Shown: in pieces, positions 32,331-44,800 of the stretch
How positions within the stretch are numbered: the stretch's first letter is position 1
Layout: each line of letters starts with the position of its first letter
Assembly (NCBI RefSeq): GCF_963082655.1
Contig: NC_081555.1
Span: 94,194,914 to 94,258,913 of the forward strand
Source: Stomoxys calcitrans
Lineage: Eukaryota > Arthropoda > Insecta > Diptera > Muscidae
DNA: 64,000 nt
Direction: 5' to 3'
Made by a program: the position numbers and the translations under genes
The notes under the pieces: generated by a model
Database searches by the model: none
What the model saw: only the letters and a program-made list of their open reading frames with translations
Told to the model about the DNA's origin: nothing

Positions 32331-33650
32331 GGAACAACTATACACCAATACCTATTTACGCCCAGTAGTTTGGTGGACTGCGATGGAGAAAAAGTGCAAC
32401 GTAAGGATAATAAAACAGATTCAGAGAACTTGTTCTCTTGACAAAGGCGGAGCGATGAGGACCACACCACAAGGGCACTGAAGACTATTCTAGATATCTG
32501 GATTGACAGGTTAAGTGTGAGGCAGCCGCTGCTGATATGAAACTTAAGGCGATACGAAAATGGATAGAAGATAGGATAAGGTCATACCATCGTTTTATAA
32601 TCGAGGCGACGATAGGACAACCTTATAGAAGAGGTTTGCGATGGGATATCTGAGACGACAATTGAGGTCGAGTGCGAGACGCTACTGCCAGAGCCACAGT
32701 CATGGATTGAGGGAAATCTGGTATTGCCATCTGAGAGATCATGCTATACAGATGGATTAAAGCTAGAGGACAGAGTGGCCCGAGGGTCTACATTGAGAAA
32801 CTAGCAACTGAGATCTGTACAGCGTACAGAAGAAATACGAGTCTGTGCAAAATTTCAACTCAATATCTCAATTTTTAAAGACTGTAGAGTGAAACAAACT
32901 GACAGACAGACGGACAGACACATGGACATCGTGAAATCTTCTTAGAATTTTACAACGATCCGAAATATACATACTTTGTAGGGTCGGAAATGGATATTTC
33001 GATGTGTTACAAACGGAATGACTAAATGTCTATCCTATGATGGTGGGTTTAAAAATTCTATGGAAGCCTTGTAAAAACTTCTCCTCAAAGAGGTGTCGCT
33101 CTGCGACACGCCTCTCGTTCTCGGCTATAGAAATGAGGCCCCTTATCATTGAGTTCAATCGGACTGCCGGACTGCACTTATTGATATGTGAGAAGTTTGC
33201 CACTATACCTAGATGGAATATTCATGGGCAAATTTGCATTTTGTTTGCAACCTGAAGCCTTTCGTGTCTACGCAGTCCGTGTTAAGGGCGTGGGCGACGA
33301 AAATGTGTAACACTGTGGGACAGCGAAAAGATTGGTAGGACGACGAAAATTCTATGGGGAGATTTGGATCGTGAGAAGATGGGGCTTTTTCTGAAAGGAG
33401 GGCATATGGGGAAAATGATGAGGCGTTGGAGCTTTTTCTATGACATCGGCACTTAGGTTGGGACACAATACCAGACATGAACCTACATAGAAAAAAACAA
33501 TTAAGAATTTTGTAAGAAGCACAGAGTTCCTGATTTAGATTTTCTTGTTCAAGGTTACTTCTTGGTACTTAAAGCGCACAACAATTGGCTTAGATGTATG
33601 TCCATAGTGGCAGGGCGTAGATTAATATCCGTACCCTCTTTTCAACCCAA
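32330..33650 (+). mobile_element. LINE2 copy e, degenerate 3' half with nested repeats
   Basis: It starts LRPVVWWTAMEKKCNVRIIK (distal RT), continues into RNase H remnants at about 32640-32810, and ends with the LINE2 tail at 33530-33650. Between lie a 3'-end repeat (32820-33045) and a truncated SINE-A (33049-33243). Confidence 0.72.
33049..33243 (+). mobile_element. SINE-A copy 5, 5' truncated
   Basis: Only the 3' body (from GCCTTGTAAAAACTTCTCCT to the AATTTGCATTTTG end) is present, in a LINE2 remnant. Confidence 0.68.
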
Positions 33651-34653
33651 CCCAACCTATTATAACAGTCAGGATTTTAGTAGGGTAGCCTGAAGGCCAA
33701 AAAAATGAAGAGATGCCAGATTATTTAAAATTTAAACTTTCTTGTGGGATCACATCATTATCCTTTGCTCCTTGATATATGTAAGTTGATACATAAATAT
33801 CAAAGTTTGTTCAGTCTTCCTTTTCTCGATTAGAAGTACATTTAAGGATGTGCAGGCATTTTAAGTTTCTAAGGGATATTCATTAAATATTTCCAATTTT
33901 TTTTTTATTTTAAGGACTTACAAGCATGGTAAATCTTAAAGTAATCTTTTCACTATCGAATTCCTTAAGATTGTGAAGTGTATTTGTAAAATTACAAGAT
34001 TGTGCTTAAACAATTATCCAAAATGTTCTTAAAAAAGTTGTGTTTTTTTAAAGTGTGCAACACTTTAAGATACGATACTCTACGATATACAAATGCCGCA
34101 ATTAGTACTTTTCGATAATTTATTAACAATAAGAAAAACTACCCACTTGGCGAACATACAATAGATGCCCAGGGTGTAAAAGGGAGGTATGTCATCCTCA
34201 ACACATTGTCGGTTGTGAATATTCGAAAATATTCAAAACAAAATTTGACAACAAGTGCAGCTACTTTGTGCGAAATTACAACAAATGTCATTTTTCAGTA
34301 GCAGCTGTAATTTCGAATAGAACGGTCGCATGGTCGATCCGTGGTAGTGGCAATCGCAAAGAAAGCACTTTCAAGGCATAGTCGGTGCCTCACATTGCTG
34401 CCCCTCCCTTTGAAAGGCAACAAGGAACGAACAGACAAACGGGCGGATGGGCGCTTCTTTATGGCAATTTTCATACGAAACGAGTGCATATTTTTAGAAT
34501 TTCTTTGCTGAAAATATACGCGAAAGGGAATAGCAAAAATTCATTCATATATACATCATATAATAAAAATTTATTGGTGAAAAATCAAATCAAATCTGTT
34601 TTTGCTCTAATCAAAATCATTAAAGATTTGTTTATATAATCACTCAGCAGGCA
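33651..34653. other. Upstream region of gene B
   Basis: AT-rich unique sequence without TE signatures that I can name. It probably holds promoter and enhancer elements of gene B. Short frames only. Confidence 0.4.
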
Positions 34654-34661
34654 TATATAAA
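34654..34661 (+). promoter_or_regulatory. Candidate TATA box of gene B
   Basis: TATATAAA lies 138 nt upstream of the gene B start codon. A start about 25-30 nt downstream would give a leader of roughly 115 nt, rich in A and without an intron. There is no direct evidence of the transcription start. Confidence 0.4.
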
Positions 34662-34798
34662 TGTATGCAAATTAATAAAAACTCAAATCAACGAAAATCA
34701 AGTGCAATTTTACAACACTAAAATACAAAACCCGAACAAATGAAAGTGAATTTATTTTAAGTGAAACGAAAACCAATAACAAAAACAGGCATACAAAA

Positions 34799-35831
34799 AT
34801 GTCCCGGGGATCAACAACGAAATGCAGAAAATGGGCAACATTTTTGGTGATTTTATTGATGATTCTATCATTTTTACCACCCTCACAAGAGTTTTCCTTT
34901 GGTTGGGGTGGTGATGAGGAAGGCAAATCCAAAGAAGCAGCCTCCACTTCTTCAGGGCGAGAGGCACGTAAGACGCCAAAGCGTCATGTGGTGGAGAAAA
35001 AGCATAAATTTCATAAAATCGAACGCATCATAATAGAAGACGACGAAGACGAGGGCGATGAAGAAGCTGAAGATAATGAAAACACCAACGAATATGGTGG
35101 TGGCGGCGGTGATTCTGCCAACGTAGAGGACACTGGCGACAACCATGCTGGCGAGGAAATGGACGACGCCGATGATGCCACTAATGAAGACCAAGAGCGG
35201 GCCGCCTCTATAAACAGTGCCAACAATGATGACGAAGAGGAGGAGTTTCGTTTCAAAAGAGCCCGCAAGGCAGAAAAAGTGGCACGCTCTTCTAAGAAAG
35301 CTGCTGCGGCCAGTGCTGAAAGTCAAGAAAAGTCACAATCTTGGTTCTCCTTTTCGTTTTTCGGTTCTTCCCAAAAGGACAGTGCCACCAGCCAGCAGGA
35401 AGAGGAATCAGCTGAGGCTGCCACACCCAAATCAAATGGTATTATCGATTGGATTTTATGGCTGGGTGAACGGACGGGACGTTTAAGACCTGATTCTACA
35501 GAAGATACGTCGGCCCAAGAAGCAACTGAAGCAAGTGGTGAAACCTGGTTTGATTATTTCAATCGTTGGCCCTTCAATAGCCTCTTTCCCATTGGGAAAC
35601 CACCAAAACCCATAAAAATGCCTAAAGTAGCTAAGAAATCCAGCAGGGATGTTTCCAAAGCCGATGAAGGTTCAGAGGAACCCCCCATGAGCCAAGAATC
35701 ATTTGACAGTTTACTCTACAGTCTACCAAATTTCATTATCAAAGTTCAAGATGCACCAGATGCCGAATGCCGCGAACAATTGCAAATATTTCAGAGACAA
35801 TTGAGGGGTCGTAAATTGTGGACATTACAGA
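34799..35831 (+). CDS. Gene B exon 1: signal peptide, acidic region, start of NRF domain
   Basis: 1033 nt, ending in phase 1 before GTAAGT. Residues 13-27 form a hydrophobic signal core. Residues 77-150 are dominated by Asp and Glu (IIIEDDEDEGDEEAEDNEN begins the stretch), with a Gly run near 100-104. Basic RFKRARKAEK follows at about 151-160, a plausible proprotein cleavage area by inference. The exon ends with ECREQLQIFQRQLRGRKLWT, the opening of the NRF domain. Confidence 0.88.
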
Positions 35832-38800
35832 GTAAGTTTTTGTTATACATGGCAAGTCCTTAATTTTCTCAATTTTTACACTTGTTGAGCCTGTTAGTAG
35901 TTATAGACAACAGCAAAAGTCCTGTGTATTTTTCTAGAAGCGTTTTTTCTATATCGAGAAATATTTTTCTCCAAAACTCTGGCGAACAATAATTTCCAAA
36001 ATAAGTTGATCTCTACAAAAACACATGCGTTGGAAGAGAACAGCTAGTGGAAAAGATGTGCGTGCTAGTGTCGTGCTTGCATCGTAGACACGTTTTCGCA
36101 ATATATTCGATATAAGTACGACATACTAGGGATCTAAAAGTCGACTAACGCAGAGGTTAGCATGTCCGCTGAACGCCTTCGAACCCTGGCGAGACCATCA
36201 GGAAAAATTTTCAGCGGTGGTTTTACCCTCCTTATGCTGGCAACATTTGTGAGGTACTTTGCCGTGTAAAAACTTCTCTCGAAAGAGGTGTTGCACTGCG
36301 GCACGCCGTTCGGACTCGGCTTTAAAAAGGAGGCCCCTTAATATTGAGCTTAAACTTGAATCGGACTGCACTCATGGATATGTGAGAAGTTTGCCCCTGC
36401 TCCTTAGTAGAATGTTCAGGGGCAAAATTTGCATTTTGTGTAAAAAAAGTCGAAAAAAGAAGTCGGAAAATACGAATCAATACGATTTTTGCCGCCGACT
36501 GCTTCGACTATTTTTTTAGTTATGGTTGCAATAGGTACAAACGTGATCTTTATAGGAAAACAATACCAAAAATAACTCGAAATGGAGTATTATGGAAAGT
36601 AAAAAAACCAAAACCCCAAAAACGCCACCCAAAATCAAAAGTGGATTTATCGGGCCAATATTGGTATGAAATTAAAGGCATTGAAGAGTAGAACACGAAT
36701 ATGAAATGAATACTTGTACCCATGGATGGAAAATAGCATAAACATCAAGTCCATTAATTGGACTTGATTTGTATGACCCCACCTGCAAAAATCCCTCCAA
36801 ATGGGCATATTAGTCGATAATGACTATATCAGGACTCAAATGAAATGTAATTGGTAGTAGGATACGAATATGACATTAAAATTTTTATCCAATTATCTTC
36901 TTTTCAATCAAACAACACGCAGGGGATGTCCCCTATAAATGCAGTGCATTGCGTTGGCAAATAAAAATTAGGAATTGGAGGGAGAGAAAAGGATGTAGTG
37001 TTTATTAACATTTGTCTCAAACCTCTGGATGTCATAGAGAGTGGGAAAAACATTAGCCGAACGGTTGGGGCGAAATAAGAATTCTCTCTATAATTCATTG
37101 TTCGGTCCGCTGGCCAATCAATTACAAACGTGTGTGAGTTCCCGGAATGTCTAGTATCTCTGACAAACATCCTTACATCAGGAATAAGAAGACGAATATT
37201 AGACGAACACCCACCATGAAAGTACCAATAGAACAGCGCCAAACAAACCACATTGCGACGATGTTCAAGGGCGGCAATAGAGTTGGATACCCTACTGACC
37301 CCAATCAACGCCATCACTCTCCTCCGTACACGGTCCAGTAGCTCCAGTCATGATTTTAAAGCTTCATCCCATACATGTGAGTTGTACGCCATTTTAGGCC
37401 TTATGAAAGCGGTATTAATATTAAGAAGATTAGAAGGAGAGAAGTAATTCTTACGCCGTTTAAGGAAGCCTAAGCACTTCAACGCTTTTTTCGACACTTC
37501 AAACACATGTTTAGCCAAACGGATATCACTTTGTATTTTCATGCCCAGAACATCAAGAGCTTCTGATTGCTCAACATCTATACCGTTGATAGACAAAAAT
37601 GGGTCAGCGAATCGTTTGTGTGACACCAAACAGCACTGAGTCTCCGTTCATTAAAATCTACCTGATTCATTCGACTCCACACAGAAATAGCCAGCAAATC
37701 CTGGCAGAGGGTATTGTCCATAACCTACCTCTTGTCTTCAATCTCTCGACGACTTGAGAACGAATGACAGAGATTAATGTCATTCGAAAAAGAGTAGATC
37801 AGATTCGATGTCTGACTCAACGGATCGTTGATGAAAATAAGAAAAAGAGAAGGAGAAAGGACAGAGCCCAGGGGTACAGCTGCTGTCAATTTATGCTCAT
37901 TGGATGAGAACCTATATATAACGACTCGTATAGTAAGATCTCTGAGAAAGCTCGAAATAAATCGAACGAAGCCATTATCGACACCAAATGCGACAAACTT
38001 TGATAGAAGTGCACCGTGCCAGACCCTATCAAATGCCTTGGAGACATCCAGAGCCACAACCTTACTCTCACCAAACTGGTAGATTGAGCGACTCCAACGT
38101 TCCGACAGAAATGCCATGACGTAGCCCGTAGAGCAATTTCTGCGGAATCCATACTGTTGGTCGCTAAGAAGGCCATAAGAATCTAAATACCTCATAAGAT
38201 GGTGATTAACCATGCTCTCGATAACCTTGGAGAGAGCATTTCGCAATTGGCCAGTAATTCGCAGGATTGTTCGCTTCCAAGCCTAGGTGGCGCTTTACCT
38301 CCTAAAAACACCTCAAAGCCATAATTGTGGCCAAATGTTTGGGAGTCCCATAACACCCCTAAACGGTACATATTTAACGACAATGGCAATATGGGCCTTA
38401 ATTAAATGTGTTTGGGAGTAGAGCACGCATTTGATATCTATTGGGTTGCCCAAAAAGTAATTGTCGGTAATATATTGGGTTGCCCAAAAAGTAATTGCGG
38501 ATTTTTCATATAGTCGGCGTTGACAAATTTTTTCAACGGCTTGTGACTCTGTAATTGCATTCTTTCTTCTGTCAGTTATCAGCTGTTACTTTAAGCTTGT
38601 TTTAGAAAAAAGTGCGCGAAATTTTGTTTACATTTTTTGGTTTGGAGTCAATTTTAATATGGAGCCCCCAAAGGAGTATTTTCGTCTTATTTTACTTTAT
38701 TATTTCCGTAAAGGAAAAAACGCGGAGCAGGTTGCTAAAAAGTTACGAGATGTGTATGGTAATAAAGCCTTAAAAGGAAGACAGTGTCAAAATTGGTTTC

Positions 38801-41800
38801 GCAAATTCCGTTCTGGAGATTTTTCACTTAAAGATGAGCCACGTTCAGGTCGGCCAAATGAAGTTGATGATGACCAAATCAAAGCATTAATCGAATTGGA
38901 TCGTCATGTAACTGAGCGTGAGATAGGAGAGAAGTTAAATATACCAAAATCAACCGTTCATTATCACATAAAAAGTCTTGGACTGGTGAAAAAGCTTGAT
39001 ATTTGGGTACCACACAGAAATTCATTTAAAAAACCGAATCAACGCTTTTGATATGCACCTTAAACGCAATGAATTCGATCCGTTTTTAAAACGAATCATA
39101 ACTGGAGATGAAAAATGGATTGTTTACAACAACGTTAGTCGAAAACGATCATGGTCCAAGCATGGTGAACCAGCTCAAACCACTTCAAATCATGACAATA
39201 TGGGACTCAAATGAAAGGTATTAAACAAGAACTTTGGAAACCCACCAACTCAGGTATATACGTATGTTGATGATGATAAATGCATTATTTATGAACCCAT
39301 AGCCATTTCGAAATATGATCCCATTTGGACCAAACTCGGCACGGACGTCAAGTGGTCTAATAAATACAATTCACAGTTCAAGTTAGTAAAATAGAATACG
39401 AGTATTGGTCTTTATGGCAGCTAAAGCCAAATATACACCGATCTTAGCCATATATAGCACGGATGTCGAAAAGCGTACCATAGGCCACTGTGCAAAATTT
39501 CAGCACGATCGGGTAATAAACGCTGTCTTTATGTGCCCAAGGACTAAAATCGGGATATCGGTGTATATGGCAGCCATAAGTGTAGATAGTCCTATGAGGG
39601 GGAGAGGGGGGCTCAGACCATCAGAAAAATGTTAACCCCAATTTTAACCGATATTGACTTTTGAAGAACCTGGGGAATGCAATTTCTATCTGAGGTGAAA
39701 TTAATGTAGTTCCAAGAACATAATAAATTCATAGTGGGGGTCAATCAATTTCGGAAATGGTATAACTTACGCACGCTATACGTCCAAATAATATGTAAAT
39801 CTATTTTCAAATAATAGATTAGGTTAGGTTTAAGTGGCAGTCTGCCATCAGACTCACTTAGACGTTTTCGTCCATTGTGATACCACAGGAACAGAAGAAG
39901 GAAGATGCCTTCTTGTTCCTACCGTTTAACCATCCAGATCTCTTTAAAAAGCCCAGTAACTTGCGAATGTTCACATCCGCTAAATCACACAGGTTCTCAA
40001 AGAAATGAGAACCTAAAGTGGAACTCCTTCTGACTACTAGTGCGGAACACACACACAGAAGGTGTTCTATAGTCTCTTCTTTTTCAACGTCTTCACAGCT
40101 TCTGCAAAATTCGTTACTGGCAACCTTCAGTCTGTCAGCATGGAACCATCCGTATAGAAGTCTATATAACTTCTGTTACCAAGAACATCGTTGTTCCAAT
40201 CGGTTCTATCAAGAATAGTGGTACAGTACTTTTTATCAGGTACAGTGTAATCCACACTGCCTGGAACATCGGATATTGTATGAAGGATAACACAGTGTCC
40301 GTAGCCGCCACATGACCAATGAGAAAGCTCCCTTAACCTCACGGCAGTGGTCGCTGCAATTTGGCTAGCCACAACGTCCAGAGGCATAAGATGCAGCGTT
40401 AAATTCAGTGCAACAGATGGTGTCGTCCTCAGTACGGCTGTGATGTACACACAAGCCACCCTTTGGATCCGGTTAAGTATTGAGCAGTAGGCGGACTTTG
40501 AAGCGCCGTCCACAAGACCACAGCACCATATAGCATTATTGGTCTGACAACTGCAGTATATATACAAGAGTTGTCTTTCTTGCCCTTTCCAAAATGTTGG
40601 ATTTGAAGTTCAATTTCCTGTCCAGCAAAACACTCAGGTATTTTGCGCTTTCAGTAAATGGAACATTCTCTCTTCCAAGGAGAGAGTTGCCACTGTAGGC
40701 AACTTGTATCTCCTGCTGAAAAGAACTACTTCCGTCTTGCACGCATTTATACCTAGACCACTTTCGGTAGCCCACTTTGCTGTTGCACGTAGAACTTCCT
40801 GAAGTATATCTCTTAAAGTGCTGGGAAACTTTCCCCTAACCGCAATTGCCACGTCATCAGCATACGCGACGACTTTTACGCCTTTTTCTTCCAGAGACAA
40901 TAATATATTGTTAATGGCTATATTCCAAAGTAGAGAAGACATTACACCTCCTTGAGGAGTTCCTCTGCTGACCCATCTTTCTAGATCCACAGATCCCAAG
41001 GCTGCCGTAATTCATCTTTTAGTACGTAAGTTATTAATAAACTTTCTTACGGTAGAGTTGATGCCTCGAAACTCCAATTCCTTCACGATTGACGTCGGTT
41101 TTACATTATTGAAAGCAACTTTAATGTCAAGAAATGCTACTATTGTATATTCCTTGAGAGCAAAAGAACCCTCTATGTTGCCGACTAGGTCGTGAGGGGC
41201 TGTTTCAGTTGATGTGCCCTACTACGAGTACATGCATGCTGCTGCCGCGACAGGCAATCTCCAGGGATCTTTGCCCTAAGATATCAAACTCTCAAGTGTC
41301 TTCAGCATAAAAGATAACAGACAAATAGGACGAAAATCTTTCGTGTGGTAAGGTTTTTCCTGCTTTCGAAATGAAAATTACCTTCGTGTCCCTCCATCCC
41401 ACAGGTATATATGACATTCTGATACAAGCAGAGTATATCTCCCTAAGCCAGGGAACCAGTCTATCGAACACAGCTTGTAATTCAACCGGTGATACATCAG
41501 GGCCTGGCGACTTAAAGGTGTCGAAACTTCTTATCGCCTAAAGGATTTTCGTCTCAGACACAATTTCCCTAATAAACTCCGACGAATGTATTCCAGTGAC
41601 AACCTCTTCTGGCGCCACGTTGTCCGTTGGAGAATTTTCCAGGAAATGTGTATCAACGAGTAGTTCTAGTGTTTCCCCACTAGACATTATCCATACATTC
41701 TCCGACTTCTGCATATACCCCACCCCATACCGAGCTACAAAATTACGCCAGGATTTGTTCTTTCTCAGCTCGCCCTCATATTTTCTTAGCTATTACTTAA

Positions 41801-44800
41801 AAATTGTTTAAGTCTTTCAGGAATAGGCCGAAAATGGACTCGAAAGATGCAACAACTGCGATAATGATATCGGACCGTAGCATGTTGTCCCCCCTTCCTA
41901 TACAAAAATTAAACACGGAGTTCAGACTTCATTCAGAATTCATTCCAAACTGCCGGAAAAACATGAAAAAAAAACATTCGACAATACGTTCAGACATTAT
42001 TTAGAATTCCTTCCGAACTGTCGGAAGAAAAATTCAAAAAGGACCATCTGAAAAAACAGTCAGAAATCGTTCAGATTTCTTTTAGATCTGTCGGAACAAA
42101 AATTCCTTCAGACAAACAGTTCAGAAATTGTTCAGAATTCCTTTCTCTATACGAAATTACGGTCAGAAATCGTTCAGAATTCTTCCAGAACTCTTGAAAC
42201 AAAAAAGATCCTGTCGGAAGACATCAGAATTTGTTCAGATTTTTCTGACATCAGACATTTGGTTTGCTGGGTATAACTGAACAGACAAATATATTGGTAC
42301 CCTTACCAACTCAAAAACGGTTCTTGAGGTAAAATAATTCTACTTTACAAAATGCAAGTTTATTCCCCTGAACCGTTTTTATTATATTCAAGGTTAAAGC
42401 TCAAAATTGAATGCATGCATGTTTCTACAAAACTTTATTCGAATTTCAAATATTGACGAAATGTTCACTCACAATCAGCTTCTAACGAGTCGCTTTAATT
42501 TTTTAGTGATGGATTCCACTGGCAAAGTTGGTCCTGGTTTATTGCGAGGCAATATAAATCAATTTGGCGACTTCAATTTGTGTACCGATATAAAAACGGT
42601 GGTTAAAGTTGCAGCCAATCGTCCGGTGCGCATTCGCGGCAAATACTGTCTGGCTCACATTGAAACGCACACCTCGATAACTCAACTCAAGATACCCGTA
42701 CATATGATGCACGGTCGTGGTCTCTTCAACAGTCATTTAGGAAACGTAAGTGAAGACAATGGATAATCGTAAAAATCAATAATGAATAAAAACTCGAACC
42801 TTTTTCTATCTGTAAAGCCATATCATTTTATACCCCGTTATGGTGTAGCCAATTGGGGCATTTGTGTACCAAATGCTTGTGGTGGAGATGTCGTTCGTCA
42901 CATGCTGCAATCGAGTTTGCAGGACTACAATAACACTGGTGTTGAACTACATGTGGAAGTAGATGATAACGATTGCTATGTGAAACAGGGAAGAAAATTC
43001 TTTAAACTTCTGCAAAAGGATAAGAAGTTTTGTGCAACAATGTAAGTTTAAAAACATTACTTCAGAAGAGTGGATTTACGATGCAAAAATATTTGTTACT
43101 TAACGAGAAGAAAAGGACAACTACAACTACAATAACCTAACAAATTCTTAGAAGATTTTCGAAGAAGTCATACGTTTCATACGGTCGGACCCTCCTCCTT
43201 ACCGTCTCGTAGACCAATTTTTACAATATGGACCTTAAATTTAAAGTATTTGGGGGTATAATTCGAAGTTAAGCTTGAGTTTTAGTAACAATCTGCAATC
43301 ATACTCACTTAGACATTCAGGCTATACACCTTCAAACCATTACAGGTATTTTGAATACCATAGGAGAACTCGTTGTACAAAATTTCAGCCAAATCGGATA
43401 AGAATTGCGCCCTCTAGTGGCTAAAGAAGTCAATATTCAAGATCGGTTTATATGGCAGCTATATCAGGTTATGGACCGATCTGTACCATACTTTGCGCAG
43501 TTGTTGGAAGTCATAACGAAACACGTCATTTCAGCCAAATCGGACAGGAATTGTGCCCTCTAGAGGCTCAAGAAGTCAAGACCGTATATCGGTTATAGAC
43601 CTATTTCAACCATACTTAGCACAGTTGTTAGAAATCATAACGAAGCAAAATTTCAGCCAAATCAGATTATGAACCGACTTAAATCATACATAGCACAATT
43701 GTTGAAAGTGATAACAAAACACCATGTTCAAAATTTCAGCCAAATCGGATAAGAATTGTGCCCTCTAGAAGTCAAGGCCCTCAAGGTCAAGGCGGTTTAT
43801 ATGACAGCTACATCAAAACATGGACGCATTTACAATCCCACCCGACCTTCAAAAGTTAGCGTGCTTTCGACAGACAGACGGTCCTTAGTCGAATAATTCG
43901 AGGAGTTTCAAACGGAATGACGAAATTAGTATACCCCCATCTTATGGTAGATGGTTTAAAAATGCGAACCTAAAGCGGAACTCCTTCTGCTGGTAAGTGT
44001 CGCACTCGCAGACATCAAATGTTAAATAGTTTCCTCTTCATCGACGTTCTTACAGCTTCTTCCTCTTCCATTCCAATCAGACAGCGTCCTGTCATGACGG
44101 TCACAATGATTGATTGGACTCCAAATTTTTTGCCAAACTTAAAGCCTCAAATTTGTGTGTCATCCGTTTGCCTTCGTCCCTATCTCGCGAATTTGAGTTT
44201 TCCTGGAATTTTCCTCGTCACACAACCCTTTAGCAACTTCGCCTACGGTAAAAGTACCTTTCTTTTGTTGTACAACCAAAAACTCTTTAATTACAAAAGT
44301 GTTTCGATAGCCGCAAACGATTATTCGTTTACCGGACCAATAACTTTTCTCTTCTGTCTCCTTTACTAAAGGGAGAGAGGGTGAGGATTTTAAGCGTATA
44401 GACAAGTGATGGATAAAAAGTGATGCAGGCGGATGGTAAACTCGAAAATTGACAATTTTTATAGTTTTGTCATAGGTACGTCCAATGACAAAAATCGAAA
44501 TAAATCCAAATATATTCTGGAAGAGTTTAAGTTACCAACATAGATCTGCTTATAATCGGTAAGAATTTGAGTTAGTATGGTGTTACAACATTAAATTTAA
44601 CTTGGTAGCTTTTTCAATACGCACAATCTATTTTAAAATTAAAAGGAATATACATATAAAAGGAGGGATTTGAATCCGTCTGCTACGCAGAAAATGTTAT
44701 AATAATTCTTAGGGGTAAGGATCCGAAACAGCTATGTATGTGGAAGAGACGAAAAGGTCTTGCATATGACTGGGCTTGACCCAGGGGTCTGAATGTAAAC

